DNA of 60,517 nucleotides from Oscillospiraceae bacterium (GTDB lineage: Bacteria; Bacillota; Clostridia; Oscillospirales; Oscillospiraceae), in the NCBI GenBank assembly GCA_020025305.1, contig JAHHSG010000014.1, forward strand, positions 1 to 60,517, written 5' to 3'. The notes beneath the pieces are model-generated. The model saw only the letters and a program-made list of their open reading frames with translations, made no database searches and was not told where the DNA came from. Both the position numbers and the translations under genes were made by a program. Below, in pieces: positions 41,832-48,868 of this stretch (the first letter of the stretch is position 1; each line of letters begins with the position of its first letter).

Positions 41832-43142
41832 ATGTTACAAAAGCCGAAAGCAAATCCCGTTGCACTGCTGCCGATTGCAGTGTTTCTGGTCCTCTATCTG
41901 GGACTGGGCATCATTTTTGAGTACGTCTTGAAGATCGAGATGGGTTTTTATTCTATCCCCATCGTAGTAGCGTTTCTTGTCGCCGTTCTGGTGGCGTGCC
42001 TCCAAAACCGCAGCGTCTCCTTTGATGAGAAACTGGATCTGATGGCCAAGGGCGTGGGCGACAAGAACATCATGACCATGATCCTGATCTTCCTGGCGGC
42101 CGGCGTCTTTGTCGGTGTCACCGGACGCTCCAGTGCCGAAGCGGTTGCCTACTTCCTGCTGCAGCTGGCACCTGCCCGCCTTGCCGTGGTGGTGCTGTTC
42201 ATTGTTGCCTGCTTCGTGTCCATGGCGATGGGTACCAGTGTAGGTACCATCACCTTAATTACCCCTATTGCCGTGGCCACCGCGCAGAACTCCGGCTTCT
42301 CTCTGCCGCTGTGCGTGGCCTCCGTTGTGGGTGGTGCCATGTTCGGTGACAACCTGTCCTTTATCTCCGATACCACCATCGCCGCCTGCTCTTCTCAGGG
42401 CTGCGAAATGAAGGATAAGTTCCGCACCAACTTCCTCATTGCCCTGCCTGCCGCTCTGGCCGCCATGGTACTGATCCTCATCATCTCTCTGCAGGCCGAT
42501 GTGAGCACTGTCCCCACCGGCGACATCAATCTGTTGCTGCTGATTCCCTATATTCTGGTGCTCATCGGCGGCATCGTGGGTCTGAATGTGTTTTTGGTGC
42601 TGCTCATCGGCATCGGTGCCGGCGCTGCCATTACACTGGCTACCGGACAGGTCACGGCAATGGAGCTGCTGCAAAACATGGGCGGCGGCGTATCCGGTAT
42701 GTTTGAGACCATTCTCGTCACCATTCTTGTCTCTGCCCTGTGCGGCATGATCCGCGCCTACGGCGGCTTTGAGGCGCTGCTGGGTGCTATCCGGCACGTC
42801 TTTAAAGGCCAGCGAGGCGGCCAGTTGGGCATTGGCCTGCTGGTGGGGTTGATGGACATTGCCACGGCCAACAATACGGTAGCTATTGTCATGGCCGGTC
42901 CCATCGCCAAGGAGGTCAGCGAGGAATACGGCATCAGCGCCAAAAAGTCCGCCTCTTTGCTGGATACCTTCTCCTGCATCTTCCAGGGCATCATCCCCTA
43001 CGGTGCACAGATGCTGGTCGCTGTGTCCACCTGCACGACCCTGGGCTATACCATCTCCGCTTTTGACATAATGCCTCTGCTGTTCTATCCCTTCCTGCTG
43101 GCTGTTTCCAGCCTGCTGTTCATTGCCTTTGGCAAGAAGTAA
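41832..43142 (+). CDS. NhaC-superfamily Na+/H+ antiporter-like transporter
   Basis: A polytopic membrane protein of 436 residues with about 11-12 hydrophobic helices and the family blocks SMAMGTSVGTITLITPIAVA, GGAMFGDNLSFISDTTIAAC and FSCIFQGIIPYGAQML. Members of this superfamily include Na+/H+ antiporters and amino/organic-acid exchangers (MleN, YuiF). Its place as third gene of the cysK-cysE operon suggests a role tied to cysteine, such as export or uptake of an amino acid or acetate balance. The substrate is not shown. Confidence 0.85.
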   Translation: MLQKPKANPVALLPIAVFLVLYLGLGIIFEYVLKIEMGFYSIPIVVAFLVAVLVACLQNRSVSFDEKLDLMAKGVGDKNIMTMILIFLAAGVFVGVTGRSSAEAVAYFLLQLAPARLAVVVLFIVACFVSMAMGTSVGTITLITPIAVATAQNSGFSLPLCVASVVGGAMFGDNLSFISDTTIAACSSQGCEMKDKFRTNFLIALPAALAAMVLILIISLQADVSTVPTGDINLLLLIPYILVLIGGIVGLNVFLVLLIGIGAGAAITLATGQVTAMELLQNMGGGVSGMFETILVTILVSALCGMIRAYGGFEALLGAIRHVFKGQRGGQLGIGLLVGLMDIATANNTVAIVMAGPIAKEVSEEYGISAKKSASLLDTFSCIFQGIIPYGAQMLVAVSTCTTLGYTISAFDIMPLLFYPFLLAVSSLLFIAFGKK

Positions 43143-43163
43143 TTGCAGCATATCAGCAAATAT

Positions 43164-43200
43164 AAAAGTGCTCCGATACTGCGTATCGGAGCACTTTTTT
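43164..43200 (+). terminator. Terminator of the cysK-cysE-antiporter operon
   Basis: Stem AAGTGCTCCGATAC/GTATCGGAGCACTT, 3-nt loop, with A- and T-runs. Confidence 0.88.
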
Positions 43201-43623
43201 GCACACAAATTGCCCTTTTAGCCCACCCGGTCTGCGGTGGATTCCTTCCATACTCCGCTTTTTCCGCACCATCTGCCCGAGTAGACACGGACAGCCAGCA
43301 GCGCAGTACTTGGTCACCATCTGCCGATAGTTCTTACAGCGCCTCATCCGTAACTCACGCTTCGGTTCAGCGCCCCAGACCGAGGCAGCAATATCTGTGC
43401 CCGGGCAATTTGCCGCTCATCCGGCAAGGCATGCATGGTATGGGAATGGTTTTACATTTTCAATAGTTTCAAGAAGCAGTCGGTCTGAAAAAGCTCTGCA
43501 TAGCGTCACGGCTGCTGCAATTTTCCACGCTGGAGCCTTATCTGTGCCCCATGCGTTTTCCGCCATTCTGCCCCTTTTACCGTTTTTCTCCCCAATTTCC
43601 TCCATTTTTCTGCCTTGCACCGT
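43201..43623. other. Gene-free spacer
   Basis: About 420 nt between the cys operon terminator and the small minus-strand gene. No reading frame here has a ribosome site or recognisable domain, and no RNA structure stands out. Confidence 0.5.
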
Positions 43624-43824
43624 TCATTCTTCCCGCTCCAGATCCTCCTTGCCCAGCGCTATATTCTTCCACGCCGTGGGCAGTGCAGGCCCGATCAGTG
43701 GAAAGGTATTGTCTGTGTTAGTGGTGGGCTGGATATTATACGTGCCGTAAAAATGATGGGCATTACGATGCACCTCCGGCGTAGCATCTCCGGAAATCGC
43801 CGGATCCTTTTTTCCTCGATACAA
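43624..43824 (-). CDS. 66-residue hypothetical protein with TTG start
   Basis: A small frame starting YRGKKDPAISGDATPEVHRN after the initiator and ending KNIALGKEDLEREE. The TTG start has a perfect GGAGGTG site exactly 6 nt upstream, which is the main support; the sequence is proline/threonine-rich in the middle (NIQPTTNTDNTFPLIGPALP) and polar. No signal or membrane segment is seen. It diverges from the amidase gene, with about 130 nt between. I do not recognise the family. Confidence 0.55.
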   Translation of the reverse strand: MYRGKKDPAISGDATPEVHRNAHHFYGTYNIQPTTNTDNTFPLIGPALPTAWKNIALGKEDLEREE

Positions 43825-43952
43825 AAAAATCACCTCCGACAATAGTATGCCCCGGCATTTGCAAATTTTTTATTTGTCTTTCATTTCCGTATCTCCTGGA
43901 CGCACCCGGCTTGCGCTGGGCGCATACACTGTGGCAAAGGAGCGATTTTTTT

Positions 43953-44531
43953 ATGGCTATCAAAATTTATATAGATCAAGGGCACAATCCCACCGGAGCC
44001 CCTAACGCCGGGGCCTCCTACTTTGGACAGAACGAGCAGGATGTGACCTATGAGGTGGGGCAGATTCTCGCCTCCCTCCTTCGTACCGACCCTCGCTTCG
44101 AGGTAAAACTGTCACGTCCTACGCCGGAATTCATCGTGGGCACCTCCAACGCCTCCAGCCTCCGTCAAAGAGTCGACGAGGCCAACAGCTGGGGGGCCAA
44201 CTACTTCATCAGCATCCATGCCAATGCAGCTGAAAACCCCAATGCCAATGGCACCGAAGTCTACATCTACCGCCAGTACACCCAAGCCAATTGGCTGGCT
44301 GAGGCGGTGCTGCAAGGCATTGTGGAAACCGTTGGCACAAAGGATAACGGCGTCCGGGTAAGGCCGGGGCTCTATGTTCTTAAAAGGACGAATATGCCCG
44401 CCATCCTTGTGGAGCTGGGATATCTCTCCAACCGCAGCGATGCTGAGAAATTAAAAAACGACCGCTATGCCTTTGCCCTGGGCATCTATCGAGGCATCCT
44501 ACAGTATTTCGGTTTTAACCAAAACGCGTAA
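43953..44531 (+). CDS. N-acetylmuramoyl-L-alanine amidase (Amidase_3)
   Basis: Zinc amidase that cuts the bond between muramic acid and the stem peptide. The 192 residues start MAIKIYIDQGHNPTGAPNAG, with zinc ligands H11, E28 and H89 (in ISIHANA) and catalytic E154 (in AILVELGYLSN). It has no signal peptide, as in spore-cortex CwlD-like and mother-cell enzymes. The ATG at 43953 has AGGAG upstream. It precedes two spore-cortex-type genes on the same strand. Confidence 0.9.
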   Translation: MAIKIYIDQGHNPTGAPNAGASYFGQNEQDVTYEVGQILASLLRTDPRFEVKLSRPTPEFIVGTSNASSLRQRVDEANSWGANYFISIHANAAENPNANGTEVYIYRQYTQANWLAEAVLQGIVETVGTKDNGVRVRPGLYVLKRTNMPAILVELGYLSNRSDAEKLKNDRYAFALGIYRGILQYFGFNQNA

Positions 44532-44564
44532 GACCGCCGCTTCACAGGAAAGGAAGGAATCGAT

Positions 44565-44999
44565 ATGAACTACTCCACTCCCCCGATCAACCGCAGTGCC
44601 TACCCTAAGCCTACACCACCCGACGCAATCACCTATCGGGAGTTTCTCCAGCAAAACCCGGCGGAGGGTTTTTTGAAAATTCAGGCCAGCCGCGCCCAAA
44701 AAGCCCTGCCCACACCCAATGTAGAAATCTCCATTTTACAGCAATTCAGCGACCAGCGGGTACTCTTCTTCCGTGGAAAAACGGATAAAGACGGGCTGAT
44801 TGATAACATCATTCTGCCCGCTCCACCCCTTTTGGACTCCCTGCAATCAGAAGATGCAGGGCAGGGGGCGCTCTATCAGGTGTTCGCCTATCACCCCGAG
44901 TTTGTACCTGAGTCCCATGAAATTGAAATCTTCGAGGGCATCACCTCCATTTTGCCGGTGACGATGCGACTTCCACAGGAGAATGCGCCATGGCGGTAA
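44565..44999 (+). CDS. Hypothetical protein of the spore-cortex-lytic cluster
   Basis: Protein of 144 residues without signal peptide. The first 40 are proline-rich (STPPINRSAYPKPTPPD). The rest looks like a small beta-sandwich with FRGKTDKDGLIDNIILPAPP and a C-terminal IFEGITSILPVTMRLP, similar to a domain often encoded beside SpoIID/peptidoglycan-binding proteins in Clostridia. It is between the amidase and the 446-residue protein, overlapping the latter by 10 nt. Function unknown; a structural or regulatory partner of cortex lysis is inferred. Confidence 0.7.
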   Translation: MNYSTPPINRSAYPKPTPPDAITYREFLQQNPAEGFLKIQASRAQKALPTPNVEISILQQFSDQRVLFFRGKTDKDGLIDNIILPAPPLLDSLQSEDAGQGALYQVFAYHPEFVPESHEIEIFEGITSILPVTMRLPQENAPWR

Positions 45000-46330
45000 G
45001 TAAAATTCCCACCTATATCACCGTCCATCTGGGTGCCCCCAATGACCGCAGCGCCCCCAATGTCACGGTGCCTTTCATCGACTATATCAAGAATGTGGCC
45101 TCCAGTGAGATCTATCCCACCTGGCCGGAAAGCTCTCTGCGTGCCAATATTTATGCGCAGGTAACCTTTGCTCTCAACCGCATTTACACCGAGTGGTATC
45201 CCAGCCGCGGCTACGACTTTGATATCACATCCTCCACCCAGTATGACCAGAAATTTATTGATGGGCGGGAGATTTTTGAGCCGGTGGCCCGTATCGTTGA
45301 CAACCTGTTCAACGACTATGTGGTGCGGCAGGGCTTTGTGCAGCCCCTTTTTACCCAGTACTGCAACGGAACTACCTCCACCTGTGACGGTTTGAGTCAA
45401 TGGGGCACAGTGGATCTGGCGGAAAAGGGCTTTACTCCCTACCAAATCTTACAGTACTACTATGGTGATGATATCAACATCGTCTTTGATGCCCCCACCG
45501 CTGCCAATATTCCCTCCTACCCTGGGATTCCTCTGCGCTTAGGCTCCTCAGGCGAGGATGTGCGGATTCTGAAACGGCAGCTCAACCGCATCGGGAAAAA
45601 TTACCCCGGTCTGCGGCCCCAGCTGGTGCTCAATGGGTTCTACGATATTCCCATGGAAGAGGCCGTCAAAAGCTTTCAGACCATCTTTAACCTGTCCGCT
45701 GACGGTATTGTGGGCAAAGCCACATGGTACAAAGTGAAATCCATCTATAACGGCGTCAAGGGTCTTGCCGAGCTGGACTCCGAGGGCTTGACGGAGGAGG
45801 AGACGACCCGGGAGTTTGCCGAAATTTTGGGTCCCGGCAGCACCGGCGAACAGGTGAAGGCCATTCAGTACTACCTCAGCGTGCTGGCCTATTTTGATGA
45901 CCGCCTGCCGCCCCCCGGCACAAATGGTGTCTATGATGAAGCTACCGTTGCCACTGTGCGTGCCTTTCAAACGCTGCAAGGTCTGTCCGCTGACGGCATC
46001 GTAGGGCGCAATACGTGGAACGCCATCATCACGCAGTATGACCGCACCCGCAACTCTATTGATCCCGGTTCGCTGGATAATAAGGATGAGTTATACCCCG
46101 GTCGCGTATTGACACCGGGCCAAACAGGACACGATGTGGAAATTTTGCAGGGCTTTTTACGCAAAGCAGCCGAACTTCACCCCGAGATTCCCTTTGTGGA
46201 AATCACCGGTGTCTACGACGCCCCCACTGAGGCCGCCGTGAAAGCGGTGCAGCAGCTGGCCGGGCTGCCGCTCAGCGGTGTCACCGGCGCACCCACCTGG
46301 GATGCCGCCGTCCGTTTAAGCCGCAGCTGA
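44990..46330 (+). CDS. SpoIID-like protein with three peptidoglycan-binding repeats
   Basis: Protein of 446 residues. The N-terminal domain (about 1-170) resembles SpoIID/LytB: VASSEIYPTWPESSLRANIY, then RGYDFDITSSTQYDQKF and CNGTTSTCDGLSQWGT. Three PG_binding_1 repeats follow, each with an LRxGSxGxDV-like start and ADGIVGxxTW-like end, near residues 180-245, 280-345 and 375-440. Such proteins are annotated as spore cortex-lytic in Clostridia. The catalytic glutamate of SpoIID lytic transglycosylases falls in ASSEIYP. No signal peptide is seen. Confidence 0.82.
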   Translation: MAVSKIPTYITVHLGAPNDRSAPNVTVPFIDYIKNVASSEIYPTWPESSLRANIYAQVTFALNRIYTEWYPSRGYDFDITSSTQYDQKFIDGREIFEPVARIVDNLFNDYVVRQGFVQPLFTQYCNGTTSTCDGLSQWGTVDLAEKGFTPYQILQYYYGDDINIVFDAPTAANIPSYPGIPLRLGSSGEDVRILKRQLNRIGKNYPGLRPQLVLNGFYDIPMEEAVKSFQTIFNLSADGIVGKATWYKVKSIYNGVKGLAELDSEGLTEEETTREFAEILGPGSTGEQVKAIQYYLSVLAYFDDRLPPPGTNGVYDEATVATVRAFQTLQGLSADGIVGRNTWNAIITQYDRTRNSIDPGSLDNKDELYPGRVLTPGQTGHDVEILQGFLRKAAELHPEIPFVEITGVYDAPTEAAVKAVQQLAGLPLSGVTGAPTWDAAVRLSRS

Positions 46331-46423
46331 CGGTTGCAGCTCCTGTAATCTACACCTGCGCAGACGAAGTAACCTTATGAACTCTTATAGGTACAAAAGT
46401 CACAGGGATCTCTCCATCCCTGC

Positions 46424-46468
46424 TGTGCTCCCCGCTGCCGCAGGCAGACATGGGGAGCACACTTTTTT
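46424..46468 (+). terminator. Terminator of the cortex-lytic cluster
   Basis: Stem TGTGCTCCCC/GGGGAGCACA with an inner CTGCC/GGCAG pairing, followed by CTTTTTT. A smaller hairpin (AGGGAT/ATCCCT) precedes it. Confidence 0.85.
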
Positions 46469-46471
46469 CCC

Positions 46472-46501
46472 TTGACTTTTTCCCCTGATCCTGTTTATAA
46501 T
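46472..46501 (+). promoter_or_regulatory. Promoter of the cobalamin riboswitch transcript
   Basis: TTGACT and TATAAT with 18-nt spacing. Confidence 0.75.
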
Positions 46502-46529
46502 AAATATAGTTTTATATGCTGCATCATGT

Positions 46530-46735
46530 CTTGGTATATGGCTGTGGTTTCACAGATACCAAGATTAGGAAATCCGGTCAGAGTCCGGAGCTATGACCCG
46601 TAGCTGTATATGCAGGAGTGGGCTGTTCGCGGCGCAAGTCGGCCATTGTGTCTTACGACATGAGAAGGTAGAGCAGTTCACGCAGGAGATGTTCTCCCCA
46701 ATGCATGAGCCAGAATGTCGATGATGCTCGAGCCT
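46530..46735 (+). promoter_or_regulatory. Cobalamin (B12) riboswitch
   Basis: A structured 5' leader with B12-riboswitch landmarks. Hairpin TCTTGGTAT/ATACCAAGA comes first, then AGGAAATCCGGT with AGAGTCCGGAGC and a GACCCGTAGCTG block. Near the 3' end is the B12-box-like sequence ATGAGCCAGAATG (about 46705). A stable GTACCGCTGC/GCAGCGGTAC hairpin and a terminator follow, so control is probably by transcription termination when cobalamin is bound. The boundaries are approximate. Confidence 0.85.
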
Positions 46736-46790
46736 GAAGAGTACCGCTGCGTGCAGCGGTACGGACAGTTGGGTACACGGGAAAATCGGT

Positions 46791-46825
46791 CGTGACTTGT
46801 CGTATGACTTGTCACGTCTTTTTAT
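46791..46825 (+). terminator. Expression-platform terminator of the B12 riboswitch
   Basis: Stem CGTGAC/GTCACG with an inner GTC/GAC pairing (internal TT mismatches), followed by TCTTTTTATT, 100 nt before the regulated gene. Confidence 0.75.
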
Positions 46826-46925
46826 TATCTTTGCAGTTTGCTTTCCATGATAGTGGAAGGTGGAGAAGGCCTTGTAAGGTCTTCTCCGCTCCTCCCACAT
46901 CCACAGTGAAAGGAGATTATATATT

Positions 46926-47219
46926 ATGTCTGACAATATCTCTGCCAAAAAGCCGGAGGAATGCGCCTATTCCTTCACGCAGCACACACGCTGCGAGTTT
47001 TTTCCCTGCCACGCCACCGACCACCCGGAAGACTTTAACTGCCTTTTCTGCTACTGCCCTCTCTATGCGCTGGGTAGTAAATGCGGAGGCAATTTCAATT
47101 ACCTTGCCAACGGCACCAAGGATTGCAGCAACTGTCTGCTCCCCCACAAGCGCAGCAGCTATTCCTACATTCTCAAGCGCTATCCCGACTTGATGGAACT
47201 GGCAAAGAAAAACCGCTGA
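46926..47219 (+). CDS. Cysteine-rich small-domain (metal-binding) protein under B12 control
   Basis: Protein of 97 residues with nine cysteines (13, 23, 28, 39, 42, 44, 53, 67, 70), including CLFCYC and DCSNC, typical of the cysteine-rich small domain (PF04071 type) thought to bind metal. No signal or membrane segment. AAGGAG precedes the ATG. Control by a cobalamin riboswitch suggests a role in cobalt or corrinoid handling, but the molecular role is unknown. It is followed 13 nt later by an unknown gene. Confidence 0.85.
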   Translation: MSDNISAKKPEECAYSFTQHTRCEFFPCHATDHPEDFNCLFCYCPLYALGSKCGGNFNYLANGTKDCSNCLLPHKRSSYSYILKRYPDLMELAKKNR

Positions 47220-47232
47220 CAAGGAGGCCACG

Positions 47233-47523
47233 ATGCATATCCATTGGTTTGAAAAGGAAGACAACCTCGTCTATATCAATGCCGAGAAAGACTTGCACCG
47301 CTTAGAAATTCAGCTGCAGCTGCCGGGCTTGGAAGAAGCCGCCACCGAGCTTCATCTCCATCCAACGAAAGAGGGGTTGACACTGCGCGGCCCCCGCCGC
47401 ACTACAGCACGACTCCTGATCCCCGATCTCATCTTTGACCGCCATATCGAAATGGGAGAGAATATTTTTCTCTTTCGCGGCGAAATGATGGAGTGTTATG
47501 TGCTGTACTGGATCAAGGACTAA
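47233..47523 (+). CDS. Unknown 96-residue protein in the B12-controlled operon
   Basis: Protein of 96 residues with a good AAGGAGG site. It is rich in alternating beta pattern: LEIQLQLPGLEEAATELHLH, then EGLTLRGPRRTTARLLIP and FLFRGEMMECYVLYWIKD. The LPG...LTLRGPR pattern is faintly like alpha-crystallin/HSP20 domains, but I would not assign that. It is cotranscribed with the cysteine-rich protein and thus presumably repressed by cobalamin. Confidence 0.65.
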   Translation: MHIHWFEKEDNLVYINAEKDLHRLEIQLQLPGLEEAATELHLHPTKEGLTLRGPRRTTARLLIPDLIFDRHIEMGENIFLFRGEMMECYVLYWIKD

Positions 47524-47538
47524 AAAACGAGGCATCTG

Positions 47539-47579
47539 CCGGGAATCTAATGCATTCGCCATTGGATTCCCGGTATTTT
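47539..47579 (+). terminator. Terminator of the B12-controlled operon
   Basis: Stem CCGGGAATC/GATTCCCGG extended by TAATG/CATTG, followed by TATTTT. Confidence 0.8.
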
Positions 47580-47600
47580 CTCATTTTTGTATTGTTTTCG

Positions 47601-47629
47601 TTGACAATCTGCGATATAAAGCTTAGAAT
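47601..47629 (+). promoter_or_regulatory. Promoter of the NahK-like kinase gene
   Basis: TTGACA and TAGAAT with 17-nt spacing, 69 nt before the ATG. Confidence 0.8.
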
Positions 47630-47697
47630 GGAAATGTTATTGTCTTGTGTGCCTCTGCTGTACAGGCCCACACGAGACACTTGAGAGGTCATCAACT

Positions 47698-48822
47698 ATG
47701 GATATACGCAAAAAACTGGAGCAGATCAGCAAACTATTTGGCATTGAAGGCTCCTTTATCGGCTACCGAACCATTCAGGTGGGCAACGTCAATCAAACTT
47801 ATGAGGTGCGTTTTTTACGTCCTGACGGACGGCAAAAGTCTTATCTGATCCAAAATGTGAACACCTACGCCTTTCGACGCCCTGTACAACTGATGGAAAA
47901 TATCGATCAGGTCACCGAACATATTCGGCGCAAGAAGCCGGGCCAGATTGCCCTTCACTTCCATCACACCGCCGATCGGAAGATCTATGTGGCAGACGGC
48001 GATAATTTCTGGCGTATGACGAACTATATTCCCTCTGTCACCTACAGCTCCGTCATCGACGAGCGAGTGGTGCGCAATGCGGGCCGTGCATTTGGTGAAT
48101 TTCAGATGCAGCTGTCCGACTTCGATATTTCCAAACTCCACGAGACGATTCCCGGTTTCCACAACACCCGTCTGCGCTACCAACAGCTATTGGATGCGGT
48201 AAAGGCCAACCCTGCGGGGCGGCTCTACGAGGTACAGGGTGATTTGGAGTATCTGCTGCGGGTCAAAGAGGATGCCTGCCGCCTGACTGATCTGCAAAAA
48301 GCAGGGCTGCTGCCGCTGCGGGTCACCCACAACGATACCAAGATCAACAATGTACTCTTTCACCCTGACGATCAGTCTGCGCTGGTGGTCATTGATTTGG
48401 ACACGGTAATGCCCGGTCTGGTGGGACACGATTTCGGAGATGCCATCCGTTTTGCCGCCAATACTGAGCCGGAGGACTCCCCCAATTACCGGGACGCCAG
48501 TCTTGATTTAGATGTTTTCAGTGCCTTTACCGATGGTTTTCTGGAGATGACGGCCAACACCCTGACGCCCACGGAAATCGAGACGCTGGCGCTGAGCTGC
48601 TTCTCTTTGACTGTAGAGCTGGCCACCCGCTTCCTCACCGACTATCTCTTGGGGGATCCCTATTTCAAAATCTCCTACCCCGAGCATAATTTGGTGCGTA
48701 CCCGCTGTCAGATTGCACTCTCGCAGGATATGCACGCCAATCGAGACCAGATGATGGAAATTATTCACGACTCCATCACCAAGTGGAGAACGCCCGTCCA
48801 CACCCCCCTCAACCAATCATAA
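47698..48822 (+). CDS. Phosphotransferase-family kinase, N-acetylhexosamine 1-kinase (NahK)-like
   Basis: An aminoglycoside-phosphotransferase-fold protein of 374 residues. The N-lobe has TIQVGNVNQTYEV and YLIQNVNTYAF. The catalytic loop is LRVTHNDTKINNVLF, with the DFG-like metal motif VVIDLDTVMPGLVGHDFGD. NahK phosphorylates GalNAc or GlcNAc at C1 in mucin and milk-glycan use; the TYAFRRPVQLMENI segment supports that subgroup. No glycan-processing gene is next to it. GAGAGG precedes the ATG at 47698. Confidence 0.82.
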   Translation: MDIRKKLEQISKLFGIEGSFIGYRTIQVGNVNQTYEVRFLRPDGRQKSYLIQNVNTYAFRRPVQLMENIDQVTEHIRRKKPGQIALHFHHTADRKIYVADGDNFWRMTNYIPSVTYSSVIDERVVRNAGRAFGEFQMQLSDFDISKLHETIPGFHNTRLRYQQLLDAVKANPAGRLYEVQGDLEYLLRVKEDACRLTDLQKAGLLPLRVTHNDTKINNVLFHPDDQSALVVIDLDTVMPGLVGHDFGDAIRFAANTEPEDSPNYRDASLDLDVFSAFTDGFLEMTANTLTPTEIETLALSCFSLTVELATRFLTDYLLGDPYFKISYPEHNLVRTRCQIALSQDMHANRDQMMEIIHDSITKWRTPVHTPLNQS

Positions 48823-48826
48823 GAAC

Positions 48827-48861
48827 AAAAGAACCCGGATCTCAGATCCGGGTTCTTTTTT
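48827..48861. terminator. Bidirectional terminator between kinase and ABC/CPBP genes
   Basis: Stem AGAACCCGGATCT/AGATCCGGGTTCT with A- and T-runs on both sides. Confidence 0.88.
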
Positions 48862-48868
48862 ATAGTTA

